From CAXSBR01 sp964252015 (lineage in GTDB: Bacteria > Actinomycetota > Actinomycetes > Mycobacteriales > Jatrophihabitantaceae): 64,000 nucleotides of DNA. Both the position numbers and the translations under genes were made by a program. Where the stretch lies: contig CAXULW010000009.1 of the NCBI GenBank assembly GCA_964252015.1, positions 1 through 64,000 of the forward strand, read 5' to 3'. This document shows positions 19,360 to 29,206 of this stretch, in pieces; the stretch's first letter is position 1, and every line of letters starts with the position of its first letter. Below the pieces are notes generated by a model that was not told the origin of the DNA, searched no databases, and saw only the letters and a program-made list of their open reading frames with translations.

Positions 19360-21060
19360 TCAGCGAGAAGTGATCTCGCGGGTGTTCTGCAAGGCGGGTG
19401 TCAAGACGTTCGGGCTGGCGTTCCACTTCTGCTCCGTCGACCCGTTGCAGGTCTCCACGTCGATGTACGACCAAGCCTCGCCGTTGCGGGTCGGCGTCAG
19501 TCCCAGGCACAGGCCGGCGCTATCGACGACGGTGTACTTGGTCGAATACGGCAGCGAGGGGCTGCCGCCGTTCACGGTCCACGTCTGTGACGCGGGGACG
19601 GTCGCGCCACACGGTGTTACCACGCCGAGTACTTGCGGCCCCATAGTGACGAGGCCGCCGACGACGCCGGGACTCGTCAGGCAATATTTGAGGTTCGGGG
19701 TCGTAGAGATCTGCCCGCTATTCGGGGTCAGGGGGTCCGGGGTGAAGGTGAACTTTTGGTTCCACAGGACTTGACTTCGCTGTGGGTTCTGCTTGCACGG
19801 ATAGTCGATCAGATGGTCGGAGTTGATGCTGGTATTCGTGACATCGAGACAGCGGCCGAACTCGAAATAATTTATCCACTGGATCCCGCCGGGAATCGAC
19901 GCACCGGCGCTACCGCCCGCAGTAGCGGCGTTTCCCGCGCCAACCGACGGTGCTGGGACCCAAGATTGGGCGGTATCAAGGGAGTTGTAGTTATTGCAGG
20001 AAGCCAATGTCACCGCGGTACCGGAGTTCTGATTGGCCACGTTCATGCAGAGATTTGGCAGTATCCCGGTCAGATATGACGAGTCCTGAGCGGCCTGATA
20101 GGCGCCAAAGTTGTTGTAGCTCCATTGCTCCGTAGATGGCGACGGCGAGCCCAGTGCGGCGCATTTCGACAATCGAATTGTGTTGCCCGAGGCAGCGGGT
20201 GTGGATGACGTGTTCAGGCACAGGCCGCAGTACGGCGTCGGCGACGTGGGGGGCGTCGTCTGACAGGTACCAGTCGCCGGGGTAACCGACGACCGTAGCT
20301 GCAGCGTGAGGTCGCTGCGATATGCGAAGACCTGCTGCGGGGCTGCGGGAGTACTCGTGCTGCAGGTCTTCAGGACCAAAGCGGTGTTCTCGGCCGGGGT
20401 CGCGGATCCGGCGTCCATACACATCGACGCGCTGCCCGCCGGGAAGATCCGGATGACTCCACCCGGGATGTTGGCGTTGGTGATCTGGAAGACGTAGGTG
20501 CTGACCAGTGTGCGTCCGCCGCTCGAGCCGTTGATCGCCGCACCCACCGTGCCAATGGAAGTGATGCGGGCATAGCTCGGCGTGTACGAACTCGTGGCCA
20601 CGTCGAATGTGCCGTACCCGGTTGAGCATTTCATAGCACTTGGCGATTGGGTCGACCCCGAGTAGTCCAGCTCGCTCACCGGGTCATTGATGAAGTACTC
20701 GATCTTCACGCTGTATGCAGCCAGACCAGTCCCGTTGACGGCGCCGGTCAGGGGTCCACAGGGGAGTTTCACGGTGCTACCCCACGTCCCCGTCGGGTCC
20801 GTGGTGACGGCCGCGCGGATCACCCCGACAGTGACGTCGATACCGGCCTGCGCGGCGTTCAGCGCCTGCACCCTCGTCGAGTCGAACCGGGTGGTCCGGT
20901 CCTGTGTGATGATCATCGGCACGAGCAAAGCGCTGAGCATGACGCCGACCAGAACGATCATGAGAAGAAATGCCATGGTGCCGCGGTCATCGCCCGGTCT
21001 GGGTAGGCGGCGGCGCGGTCTTAACGCTGCGCCGTACATGCCGCGGATCACGGCCGCCAC
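19360..21060 (-). CDS. PilX-like minor pilin carrying two ricin-type beta-trefoil lectin domains
   Basis: In this 566-residue protein, residues 1-27 are a basic leader ending in RG. They are followed by a pilin-like membrane helix (TMAFLLMIVLVGV, about 28-50) and the PilX-type segment ALNAAQAGIDVTVGVIR. There is no glutamate at mature position 5, as in some minor pilins. The ectodomain (about 195-560) shows six cysteine-led subdomain starts (CMDA, CLNT, CMNV, CLDV, CLTS, CLGL). Each is followed by a Q-x-W-like motif (QQVFA, EQWSY, QSWVP, NQKFT, QTWTV, EQKWN). Six such units make two beta-trefoils of the ricin B/CBM13 type, so it should bind carbohydrates. It is the last gene of the pilus run and overlaps the preceding gene by 13 bp. 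Confidence 0.8.
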   Translation of the reverse strand: MAAVIRGMYGAALRPRRRLPRPGDDRGTMAFLLMIVLVGVMLSALLVPMIITQDRTTRFDSTRVQALNAAQAGIDVTVGVIRAAVTTDPTGTWGSTVKLPCGPLTGAVNGTGLAAYSVKIEYFINDPVSELDYSGSTQSPSAMKCSTGYGTFDVATSSYTPSYARITSIGTVGAAINGSSGGRTLVSTYVFQITNANIPGGVIRIFPAGSASMCMDAGSATPAENTALVLKTCSTSTPAAPQQVFAYRSDLTLQLRSSVTPATGTCQTTPPTSPTPYCGLCLNTSSTPAASGNTIRLSKCAALGSPSPSTEQWSYNNFGAYQAAQDSSYLTGILPNLCMNVANQNSGTAVTLASCNNYNSLDTAQSWVPAPSVGAGNAATAGGSAGASIPGGIQWINYFEFGRCLDVTNTSINSDHLIDYPCKQNPQRSQVLWNQKFTFTPDPLTPNSGQISTTPNLKYCLTSPGVVGGLVTMGPQVLGVVTPCGATVPASQTWTVNGGSPSLPYSTKYTVVDSAGLCLGLTPTRNGEAWSYIDVETCNGSTEQKWNASPNVLTPALQNTREITSR

Positions 21061-21785
21061 TGTGCGGCTGTCGGCAGTTGACAGATGGGCGCCGTCGGCA
21101 CCGGAAGAGTGCTGTTGACCGCGGTAAAGGTGACGGTGATCAGCCCGGACGTCGCGGTCACTCCTGATCCCGCCTGCAGTGAGGCCAGATTGAAGGTGAG
21201 CTGTTGGAAGTTGACGTTACTGGCGATCAGCGTCGGGACGAGAAGGAATGGTTGGGACGTCCCGCTCGGGGCGCCGCCGTTGGTGATTCCCGAGGCCAGG
21301 GGCACCCATCCGGTCGGGGTTGATATGACCGTGTTGATCACCGACCAGGTGCGCTGTTGCAACTGTTGGGAGTCGATCCGAAGTTGCGTGCAGATCTCGC
21401 TCCCGCTGTTCAGGTTGTTGGTGGTCCGGAACTCCACGTACCAGTCGCCCGAAGAGCCCGTGCCCGGCGGGGCGATTGCCGCCGCGTACCTGACCGTCTT
21501 GTCCAGGCTGAGGAAGGCGGTGTTGAGCTGGGATGTCGTCAGGGTCACCGCCTGGGACTTGTTCATCGCGCCGTTCATCATCACGATCGCGCCGGTGAAC
21601 ATCCCCCCGAAGATGGCCATGAGCACCATCCCGACCATCAATTCGATCAGTGACGTGCCGGTGTCGTCGCCGGCGACTCTGCGCATGCCGGGTCGGCAGG
21701 TCTTCGAGGTAGCCACACGTACCACATCGGAACGAGCGGTACCTATATGAGTGGTTGACGGTCTCGGCCGAATCGATGGAGACAT
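21048..21785 (-). CDS. PilW-like minor pilin
   Basis: The 245-residue protein has a long basic leader ending in DDTG and a prepilin signal TSLIELMVGMVLMAIFGGMF, with glutamate at mature position 5 (residue 48). A globular ectodomain follows with few distinctive features (NKSQAVTLTTSQLNTAFLSLDKTVRYA, then Thr/Ser-rich strands). It begins 3 bp after the giant pilin stop and overlaps the next gene by 13 bp, so it is translated in the same run. The ATG at 21785 is used; an ATG at 21686 would leave a more usual leader of about 10 residues. It probably belongs to the minor-pilin tip complex. Confidence 0.8.
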   Translation of the reverse strand: MSPSIRPRPSTTHIGTARSDVVRVATSKTCRPGMRRVAGDDTGTSLIELMVGMVLMAIFGGMFTGAIVMMNGAMNKSQAVTLTTSQLNTAFLSLDKTVRYAAAIAPPGTGSSGDWYVEFRTTNNLNSGSEICTQLRIDSQQLQQRTWSVINTVISTPTGWVPLASGITNGGAPSGTSQPFLLVPTLIASNVNFQQLTFNLASLQAGSGVTATSGLITVTFTAVNSTLPVPTAPICQLPTAAQWRP

Positions 21786-21788
21786 TCG

Positions 21789-24700
21789 CTACGCGATCGT
21801 GATTGGGCCGGTGATGCCGCTGTCGAGCTCGATGATCGCCCCGCCGTTGAGCTGGCCGACCGTTAACACCTGGCTGGTGTAGGTGCCGACGACGGTGGTG
21901 TTGGTCAGCCCGGTGACCGTGACCGTCACCGAAGTCCCTGCCGGCACGAACTGCCCACCGGACGCAGTGACGGTCAGCAGGGTGCCCGACAGGGAGATCG
22001 TGGCACCGGAGAGCCCGGGGATCGTCACGACGGGTGTGCCTCCCGTTCCTGGTGGCACGGTCAGCTTCAACGCCGTGAGCAGGTTGCCAGTCGTCGTCGT
22101 GGTGAACGAATAGCTGTAGGTCACGTTGGTGGCGCCGGCACCCGTTTTCGACACCGACCACGTCGGGCCGGCCAACGTTCCGGCGGTGAAGGCGATCGGG
22201 CCAATGGGTGCGCTGTCGATCGGAACGCTCGATCCGCCGGTAGTGGTAAAGGTGGTGAGCTGGCTCAGGTAACTGTCCACCACGCTGGTGTTGGTCAGCC
22301 CCGAGACCGTCAGCGACACCGCCGTGCCCGCGCTCACCGAGGTCGGGGTGGTGAGGGTGTAGGTGAGGACGCCGTTCGCCAACGAGACCGTACCGGCCGG
22401 CAACCCCGTTACCGCCGCCGCAGCGGTACCCGCCGTGCCCGGCGGGACGACCATCGTCACCGACGACAAGGTCGCGGTGGTCGCGGTGGAGAATCGGTAG
22501 GTGTAGGTCGACGGCTTGGCTCCGGCGGCCGAGTTCGACACCTGCCAGACCGCATTGGCCAGCGTGCCGGCGGTGAAGGAGATCGGGACGGCAGTGGCGC
22601 TGTCGAGCGCGATGATCGCCCCACCGTTCAGAGCGCCGTTGGTCGTCAACAGGCTGGTGTAGGTGCCGACGGTGGTGGTGTTGGTCATGCCGCTGATGCT
22701 GATCGACACGGCGGTGCCCGCGGGCACGGCGACCTGGCTGAAGGAGACGGTCAATACGTTGCCCGACAACGTCGTGGACGTGCTCGCGGCGGTAAAGCCG
22801 GACACCGTCGCCACCGGCGTGCCTGCGGTGCCCGCCGGCACGCTCATCGTCACCGACGCCAGTTTGTTCGCCGTCGTCGCGGTCGTGAACGAGTAGGCGT
22901 AGGTCACCGATCTGGCGGCGGCACCCGTAGCCGAATTTGACACCGACCAGACCGGGTTGGCCAGGGTGCCCACCGAGTTGCTCCGCACCGTCCAGCTGAA
23001 GTTCGCAGTAGTGGCCGTGACACCCGCGTTGTCGGTGACGGTGACGGTGACGGTGTTGTACACCTGCGCCGGGCTACCGACCGTGCCGGAAATCACCCCG
23101 CTGCTGTTGATGCTCAACCCGGACGGAGCGTTGGCCAGGGTGAAGGTGCACGGCGTGTTGAGGCAGGTATATCCCACCGACAGGTTTGCCGCTGCGCCGA
23201 GGGCCGTCGATTGCGCGGACGGGGTGGTCACCGTGGGCGCGGCGTAGACGGTCCAGGTGAAGTTGGCCGTCGTCGCGTTCGCCCCAGCTGCGTCGGTGAT
23301 CGTGACGGTGACCGTGTTGAACGTCCCGGTGGTGGTCGGGGCGCCGGTGATCAGGCCGGTGCTGCTGATGTTCAAACCAGCCGGCGCGGATGTCAGGGCG
23401 TAGCTGCAGGTCGGGTTCGCGCAGGTGGACGTGACCTGCACGTTGGCCGGTGCCCCGATCGTTGTCGTCTGCGCGCCGGGCGCAGTTATGGTCGGCTGCG
23501 CCTTGACCGCCCACGAGAACGTGACGTTCTGGGTGTAACCGGCGGGCGCGTCCGTGACGGTCACGGTGACGGTGGGGCTGCTCACCGCGGTGGGCGTCCC
23601 GGTGATCCGTCCGCCGGGGGTCATCGTGAGCCCGACCGGCAACGTGCCGCCGCCGGACCAGACGTAGGTACCGGAGCCGCCGCTGGCCGTCATCTGGAGC
23701 GCGGTGATGGCCCGGCTGACGGTGCTGACCTGCGCACCCGGGTTGGTCGCCACCAGGGCCGGGTACGTGACCGCCCAGTTAAAGGCCGCGCTCGTCGTCG
23801 AGACGCCAACGCTGTCGGTGACCTTGACCGTGACTGCGGCAAACGTCTGCGGCGGACTGGAGATCGTGCCGGAGATGACACCAGCGGCGCTGATACTCAG
23901 CCCGGCCGGACCGTTGTTGAGGGTATAGGAACAGGGCCCGTTGCCGCAGGACGTGGTCAGAGTCACGCTGACAACAGACCCGGTGCTGTTGGACTGGTTA
24001 CCCGGCGAGGTGACAGTTGGCGCGGCGTACACGGTCCACGTGAAGATGCTGCTGGTTACGGCAATCCCCGACTGGTCGGTCACCGTTACCGTGACGCCGG
24101 TGAACGATCCGGCCGCGCCGACAGTGCCGCTGATCGCCGTGGCGGTGGCTGTGAGCCCGGCCGGACCGCCGTTGAGGACGTAGCTGCAGGGCGTGTTCGG
24201 GCAGGTCGTGGTCAGGGCGACGTTCGCCGGAGTACCGGTGGTGTTGGTCTGGTTCGCGGGAGCGGTCACCGACGGTGCCGCGAACACCGTCCATGTGAAG
24301 CCTCCGGTCGTGCTGGCCACGCCGGAGTTGTCGGTGACCGTCACGGTGACGCCGGTGAACGACCCGGCTGCGCTGGTTACCGTACCGCTGATGATCCCGG
24401 CGCTGCTGACCGCTAATCCAGTCGGGCCACCGTTGAGGGCATAGCTGCAGGGAGAGTTCGGGCAGCTCGTCGCGAGGGCCACGTTGACGGCGGCGCCAGT
24501 CGTGTCGGCCTGGTTCGCGGGGGCGGTCACCGACGGCGCCGCCAAAACGGTCCACGTGAAGGTGGCGCTGAACGGCGTCCCGGAGGCATCCGTCGACGTC
24601 ACCGTGGGTGAGAATGTCCGCGGCCCGCTGGTGATCGTGCCGCTGATGGTCCCGGCGCCGGAATCGATGACCAGGCCGAGCGGAGCGCCGGTGAGCGTCA

Positions 24701-27700
24701 ACGTGCACGGTGTATTCGCACAAGCCGTCGTCACCGCCAGACTGACTGCCGCACCGGTCGTGCTGGTCTGGTTCGCCGGCGTGGTCACGATCGGGCCGAC
24801 CGGTGTCACCGATACGGCAGTCGAGGCCGGTCCGGTACCAACGGTGTTCGTCGCCGTGACGGTGACGGAATAGTTGGTTCCGGGCGTGAGGCCGGTGATC
24901 GTGCAACTGGTATTGGTCGTCGTGCAGCTCTTTCCGGTCGAGGTACTCGCGGTATATGTGAGCGCGCCCCCACCGGTAGCGGCCGGGGCGGTCCAGGACA
25001 CGACGGCTGACGCGTTGGCCGCAGTGGCTGCTGGGTTCGTCGGAGCGGCCGGGAGGATGGCGATGCCCCACTTGAGCGACAAGTACTGCTCCACCGCGCG
25101 GCGGTCCGAGGTCGGCAACACACCCCCGAAGGTGATGACCTCACCGATCGAACCGACCACCCCGCGGTTCAAGAAGGTGTTGGAGACGCTGGCACTGAAC
25201 CGGAACGGTGTCCGGGACTGATCGGTGGTGATCACGCGAGCTGGTGTCGGGGTGTAGGCGGCCAGCACGCTGTTGGTCCAGTTGAACGGCACAGCGCCGT
25301 TGTTGTAAGCCCAATCGTTGATGTTGTCGCCCGCCCCGCGCTGGACGCCCGATCCGATCCGCACGTTGGTGTCCAAATCCCTGTTGCCGAACAGGTAAGA
25401 GGCCGGCCCGGACCCGGTTACGTTCGCGACGACGAACACGGTTTGGTAGGTGTCGTTCGCGTTGATGGAGTTGAGGACGTCGCTCGTGTCGTTGAAGGAG
25501 ACCGCGTTGAGGCTCGTTCCGTTCCCCCAGGCGGTCACGGTCGGCCGGTTGACGGAGTTGCCTTGGGCGAAGTTCTCCCCCTGGCTGCTCTTGTCGTCCC
25601 AACACCCGATCGTGGCGCTCGAAGCGGCGGCGGCCCCGGTGCACCCCGAGGACGACAACGTTGTGGTCGGATCTCCCCCGTCGAGCCACAGCGTCATCCC
25701 GGTTCCCAACATAACCAGAGGCAGGGGAGTCGCCGTCGCGGCCGCGGAGGTCGGGCCGGCACCGAAAGCGTTCGTTGCGTTCACAACGAACGTGTACTGC
25801 AGGCTGTCGGTCAGACCGGTCACCGTACAGCTCAGCGCTGTTGTCGTACTGCAGGTCGCGGACCCGGGCGAGGAACTGACGGTGTAGCCGGTGATCGCAC
25901 TGCTGCCGTTGGCGACCGGCGCCGCCCACGACACCGTCACGGTCGTGTCGCCGGGGGCAGCAGCGACCGCGGTCGGCGCCCCCGGCACCAGCAGGTGGGG
26001 TGTGACCGATGCGGCAGCGGACGCCGAGCCTACGCCGGTGACGTTGGTCGCGGTAACCGTGATCGTGTAGGCGGTCTGGTTGGTCAGTCCGGTGATCACG
26101 CAGGTGGTGCCGCTCGTCGTACAGGTCCGTCCGCCGGGAGAAGCCGTTGCCGTGTACGAGGTGATAGTGCTGCCGCCGTTGAAGGTGGGGGCAGTCCAGG
26201 CCACCGTTGCCGTCGTGTTGCCAGAGGTTGCGGTCACCGCCGTGGGCGCGCCGGGCACGACCGGGCGAGGAGTCACCGACACCGGCGCGGTTTGCGCTCC
26301 GACCCCGCTGCTGTTGCTCGCGGCGACGGTGACCGTGTACGCGGTCGAGTTGGTCAGACCCGTGATCGTGCACGAGGTCGCAGTCGCCGGGACGGGGCTG
26401 CAAGTCTGCCCATTTGACGCCGTCGCGATGTATCCGGTGATCGCGGCCCCACCGGTGTACGCCGGTGCCATCCACGACACCACGGCCGAACCGTTGGCCG
26501 GTAGCGCGGCCAGGCCGGCCGGCGGGTCAGGTGTTACCGCAATCCCCCATTTACGAGCAAGGTAGACCTCGACCGCTCTTCGTTCCGAGACGCTCACCAC
26601 CCGGTTGAGCACGATCACCTCGGCGATCTGACCGCAGAAGCCATAACCTCCTGCGAAAGCCCCGATCTGGATTGCGGGGTCCGTCGTCTGGCTGGACGTG
26701 TAACCGGTCAGCACCGGTGCGCCGTTGACGTCCACGCTGCCGAGCCCAGACGAAGTGACGAACGTGCCCGAACCGATGTAGGAAGTGTCTGCGGTCGCAC
26801 CCTGCCCATTCAGCGGGGTGAAGGTGCCGCCGTGAAAGAGGTTCAAGCCGTACGAGCCGTTGAGATAGAACGCGTGGTTGTTGTTCGTCGCGCCACCCGA
26901 AACGAGGTTGCCGGTGCAATTCAGGTTCGTCGGCTCGTAGACGGTGAACAGCGAGTAGTCGGAGTTGGTCGGGAAACCCGTGTTGCTGGACAGGTACTGG
27001 CCGTTGGTGAACGTGGCCGACATCCCCGGGAAGTCGGCCGTGTCGGCCGTCGGAGCCGTTGCCGTGGTACCGGGCATGGTCACGTTGTTGCCCGCTCCGG
27101 ATTTGTCCTTCCAGTACGAGATCGGCTGACCCACGGTGGTCGTCGGTGTTGTCGCTGCTGTGTTCTGGAAGACGGTGGCTGGGTCGTACCCGTCGAGCCA
27201 GAGCCGGGCGTTGGATCCGGACAACAAGGCAGGGTAGGGGATCACGTTGACGGCAACGGACGCCGGCCCGATGCCGCCGCTGTTGGTTGCGGTCACGGTG
27301 AGGCTGTAGACGACGCCGTTCGTGAGCCCGGTGAGCGTGCACGTTCGGGCGCCGGTCGTCGTACAGGTCGCCCCGCCCGAACTGGCTGAAGTCGCGGTCG
27401 CGGTGTACCCAGTGACCGCCGCGCCGTTGTTGCTTGCCGGCGCCGACCAGGTCGCCGTCGCCTGGGTATCGCCATTCGCAACGAGCACGGCCAGGGGTGC
27501 AGTAGGCGGGGCCGCCGTAACCGTCCAGGTGAAGGTGGCACTCGCGGTTCGGATGAAACCGTCGGTCACCGTCACGGTGATGGACGTGCTCGCCGCTACG
27601 GTCGTCGGCGTCCCCGAGAGGAGCCCGGCCGCGTTCATACCGAGCCCGGCGGGCAGGGTGCCGGCGGTCACTGCCCACGTCATCGGCGGCACGCCGGTGT

Positions 27701-28493
27701 TGGCGTTCACGGCCAACTGCAGGGTCACTGGGCTACCGGCCGTGGACGTCTGGGGTCCGGGGTTCGTCACGACCGGCAATGTGGGGGGACCCGGGGTCTG
27801 GTTGAAGGTGGGATCGCTGCTGTCGGCGGCGAGCACGAGCGTCGAGGTGATGTACGAGCACCCCAGCGACGGGCAATGGGAGTTCAACCAGGTGACCGCG
27901 ACCACTGCACGCAGGTAGGAAATCCCCGTCGATGCCGCACCCAAACCACACGGCGCGTTGGTCAGGGTCCCGGCGACGCTGCCGGTTGGGATGACACACG
28001 TGCCCAGGAAGTAGTTCACGCTATAGGCGACTTTGCCCAGAGGCTGGGACACCGCAATCGTAGGTATTGCCGCTGTCCTACCGGCATTCGTCGGGGCCAG
28101 CGGATCCGTGGCCTGAGTCATCGATGCGAGCCACGGTTGCATGGTTGCCGACACCGCCAAGGGCGAGTTGAACTGGGTCGACACGCTAGCGGCGTCGTGG
28201 CCGGTGGCCAGATCCGACACCGGCAATCCCCGGATCGTCTCCATAGCGGAGTCCGCGATCTGCGTTGCGGCCTGGGTGGCCCTTTGCTGGCTCGTATTCA
28301 CGACCGTGTTTACAAAGAAGGTAGTGAACGCCGCCATGACCACGCCGACCAGAGCGATCGAGATAACTGTTTCAAGCAGGACAAAACCGTCGTCCATCGA
28401 CGCTTCGCTGCGGACTCGTCGGCGCATACGCGCGTCCAACCGGTGGTCGGCGGCGCGGATACGCGCTGCTATCCGGCTCACGAGTCTGTTCAT
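21789..28493 (-). CDS. Giant minor pilin-adhesin (prepilin helix plus Ig-like, FnIII and LamG-like domains)
   Basis: The 2,234-residue protein has a 36-residue leader ending MDDG, then FVLLETVISIALVGVVMAAF with glutamate at mature position 5, a PilV-like prepilin signal. After a pilin body (to about 235) come, in order:
- one putative-Ig domain (about 239-328)
- one FnIII (328-425)
- a LamG-like domain (428-650, ARLWLDGYDP to LARKWGI)
- three FnIII (653-930)
- a second LamG-like domain (935-1145)
- one FnIII (1148-1231)
- seven Ig-like repeats of about 87 residues (1233-1839), six with a Cys pair
- three C-terminal repeats of about 130 residues opening GTLA
Position after pilO and before two minor pilins suggests a pilus-tip adhesin. 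The ligand is unknown. Confidence 0.85.
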   Translation of the reverse strand: MNRLVSRIAARIRAADHRLDARMRRRVRSEASMDDGFVLLETVISIALVGVVMAAFTTFFVNTVVNTSQQRATQAATQIADSAMETIRGLPVSDLATGHDAASVSTQFNSPLAVSATMQPWLASMTQATDPLAPTNAGRTAAIPTIAVSQPLGKVAYSVNYFLGTCVIPTGSVAGTLTNAPCGLGAASTGISYLRAVVAVTWLNSHCPSLGCSYITSTLVLAADSSDPTFNQTPGPPTLPVVTNPGPQTSTAGSPVTLQLAVNANTGVPPMTWAVTAGTLPAGLGMNAAGLLSGTPTTVAASTSITVTVTDGFIRTASATFTWTVTAAPPTAPLAVLVANGDTQATATWSAPASNNGAAVTGYTATATSASSGGATCTTTGARTCTLTGLTNGVVYSLTVTATNSGGIGPASVAVNVIPYPALLSGSNARLWLDGYDPATVFQNTAATTPTTTVGQPISYWKDKSGAGNNVTMPGTTATAPTADTADFPGMSATFTNGQYLSSNTGFPTNSDYSLFTVYEPTNLNCTGNLVSGGATNNNHAFYLNGSYGLNLFHGGTFTPLNGQGATADTSYIGSGTFVTSSGLGSVDVNGAPVLTGYTSSQTTDPAIQIGAFAGGYGFCGQIAEVIVLNRVVSVSERRAVEVYLARKWGIAVTPDPPAGLAALPANGSAVVSWMAPAYTGGAAITGYIATASNGQTCSPVPATATSCTITGLTNSTAYTVTVAASNSSGVGAQTAPVSVTPRPVVPGAPTAVTATSGNTTATVAWTAPTFNGGSTITSYTATASPGGRTCTTSGTTCVITGLTNQTAYTITVTATNVTGVGSASAAASVTPHLLVPGAPTAVAAAPGDTTVTVSWAAPVANGSSAITGYTVSSSPGSATCSTTTALSCTVTGLTDSLQYTFVVNATNAFGAGPTSAAATATPLPLVMLGTGMTLWLDGGDPTTTLSSSGCTGAAAASSATIGCWDDKSSQGENFAQGNSVNRPTVTAWGNGTSLNAVSFNDTSDVLNSINANDTYQTVFVVANVTGSGPASYLFGNRDLDTNVRIGSGVQRGAGDNINDWAYNNGAVPFNWTNSVLAAYTPTPARVITTDQSRTPFRFSASVSNTFLNRGVVGSIGEVITFGGVLPTSDRRAVEQYLSLKWGIAILPAAPTNPAATAANASAVVSWTAPAATGGGALTYTASTSTGKSCTTTNTSCTITGLTPGTNYSVTVTATNTVGTGPASTAVSVTPVGPIVTTPANQTSTTGAAVSLAVTTACANTPCTLTLTGAPLGLVIDSGAGTISGTITSGPRTFSPTVTSTDASGTPFSATFTWTVLAAPSVTAPANQADTTGAAVNVALATSCPNSPCSYALNGGPTGLAVSSAGIISGTVTSAAGSFTGVTVTVTDNSGVASTTGGFTWTVFAAPSVTAPANQTNTTGTPANVALTTTCPNTPCSYVLNGGPAGLTATATAISGTVGAAGSFTGVTVTVTDQSGIAVTSSIFTWTVYAAPTVTSPGNQSNSTGSVVSVTLTTSCGNGPCSYTLNNGPAGLSISAAGVISGTISSPPQTFAAVTVKVTDSVGVSTTSAAFNWAVTYPALVATNPGAQVSTVSRAITALQMTASGGSGTYVWSGGGTLPVGLTMTPGGRITGTPTAVSSPTVTVTVTDAPAGYTQNVTFSWAVKAQPTITAPGAQTTTIGAPANVQVTSTCANPTCSYALTSAPAGLNISSTGLITGAPTTTGTFNTVTVTITDAAGANATTANFTWTVYAAPTVTTPSAQSTALGAAANLSVGYTCLNTPCTFTLANAPSGLSINSSGVISGTVGSPAQVYNTVTVTVTDNAGVTATTANFSWTVRSNSVGTLANPVWSVSNSATGAAARSVTYAYSFTTATTANKLASVTMSVPAGTAGTPVATVSGFTAASTSTTLSGNVLTVSFSQVAVPAGTAVSISISGMTNTTTVGTYTSLLTTNGALNGGAIIALDSATAVPISFTAGTLANAVWQVSNSAAGAKPSTYTYRFSTATTATLSSVTMVVPPGTAGTAAAAVTGLPAGTVSLANGVLTYTLTTPTSVSAGTAVSLTVSGLTNTSVVDSYLSQLTTFTTTGGSSVPIDSAPIGPIAFTAGTLAGPTWSVSKTGAGATNVTYSYSFTTTTTGNLLTALKLTVPPGTGGTPVVTIPGLSGATISLSGTLLTVTASGGQFVPAGTSVTVTVTGLTNTTVVGTYTSQVLTVGQLNGGAIIELDSGITGPITIA

Positions 28494-28507
28494 CAGCGGC
28501 GGAATAG

Positions 28508-29206
28508 TTACTTGGTGCTCAGGAGCTTCGCCAGCTGCGCCCGTGCCGCAGCGCTCATCGGAGCCGAAAAGATGCTGAGCTGGATCGTCATATTCGCCGA
28601 CTTGTCGATCGATCCGTTCGTTGAGCCGGCACCCGCGAGGGTGGTCGCGCTCACGAGGGCACGACGGGGCCCATTGACCTGAATCGCCTTCAGGAACGCC
28701 AATAGCTTCTTGTTGGTTCCTTTGCACAGCAGGGTGACCGGGATGCTCAGCACAGATGCCGGCGCGGCCGCCGCGGAAGCGGACGGCGCAGTTCCGGTTG
28801 ATCCGGCGCTGGCCGTGGTGGCGGCCGTTGTGCTCGCTGCGGTGGGGCCGGTAGTGGAGGTGGCAGTTCCGAACGTGATGCTGGTAAGGGCGACCTTGTT
28901 CTCGGTCGCTTGAGCGGCAAACTGGCGGGTGATGGTGGGTAGTCCGCTGTCGAATGGGAGTCCGGCGAGCGCCGCGCGGAGATTCGTTTTCAGCGCGCCG
29001 ACACTGTCGTTCTCTCGCTTGAGCTTGGCCGTTTTCGAGGCCAGCACGCTGTTCTGGGCTCGGGCGGAGTCGGCTTCTACGCGCAGGGTCTTGGCGGAAG
29101 ACAACTGAGGACTTATGACCGCCAGCCATCCGATGGCGACGATCAGCACCGCCACCGCTGCTCCCCCGGCCAGCCAGACCCGCTTGTCCTGCGCGCGAGC
29201 CATCAT
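28508..29206 (-). CDS. pilO: Type IV pilus inner-membrane assembly protein PilO
   Basis: The 232-residue protein has one membrane helix (about 10-31), a coiled-coil stretch (about 35-75) and a C-terminal ferredoxin-like half with an Ala/Ser/Thr-rich insert near 110-145. This topology is that of PilO, which pairs with PilN in the assembly platform. The fold is poorly conserved, so naming leans on position: its ATG overlaps the pilN stop (ATGA) and it is followed by minor pilins. Confidence 0.82.
   Translation of the reverse strand: MMARAQDKRVWLAGGAAVAVLIVAIGWLAVISPQLSSAKTLRVEADSARAQNSVLASKTAKLKRENDSVGALKTNLRAALAGLPFDSGLPTITRQFAAQATENKVALTSITFGTATSTTGPTAASTTAATTASAGSTGTAPSASAAAAPASVLSIPVTLLCKGTNKKLLAFLKAIQVNGPRRALVSATTLAGAGSTNGSIDKSANMTIQLSIFSAPMSAAARAQLAKLLSTK

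Noticed and set aside
23211..24416. Plus-strand open frame of 401 codons opposite the giant pilin
   Set aside because: Its composition is Arg/Gly-rich and repetitive because it mirrors the Ig-like repeats on the true coding strand.
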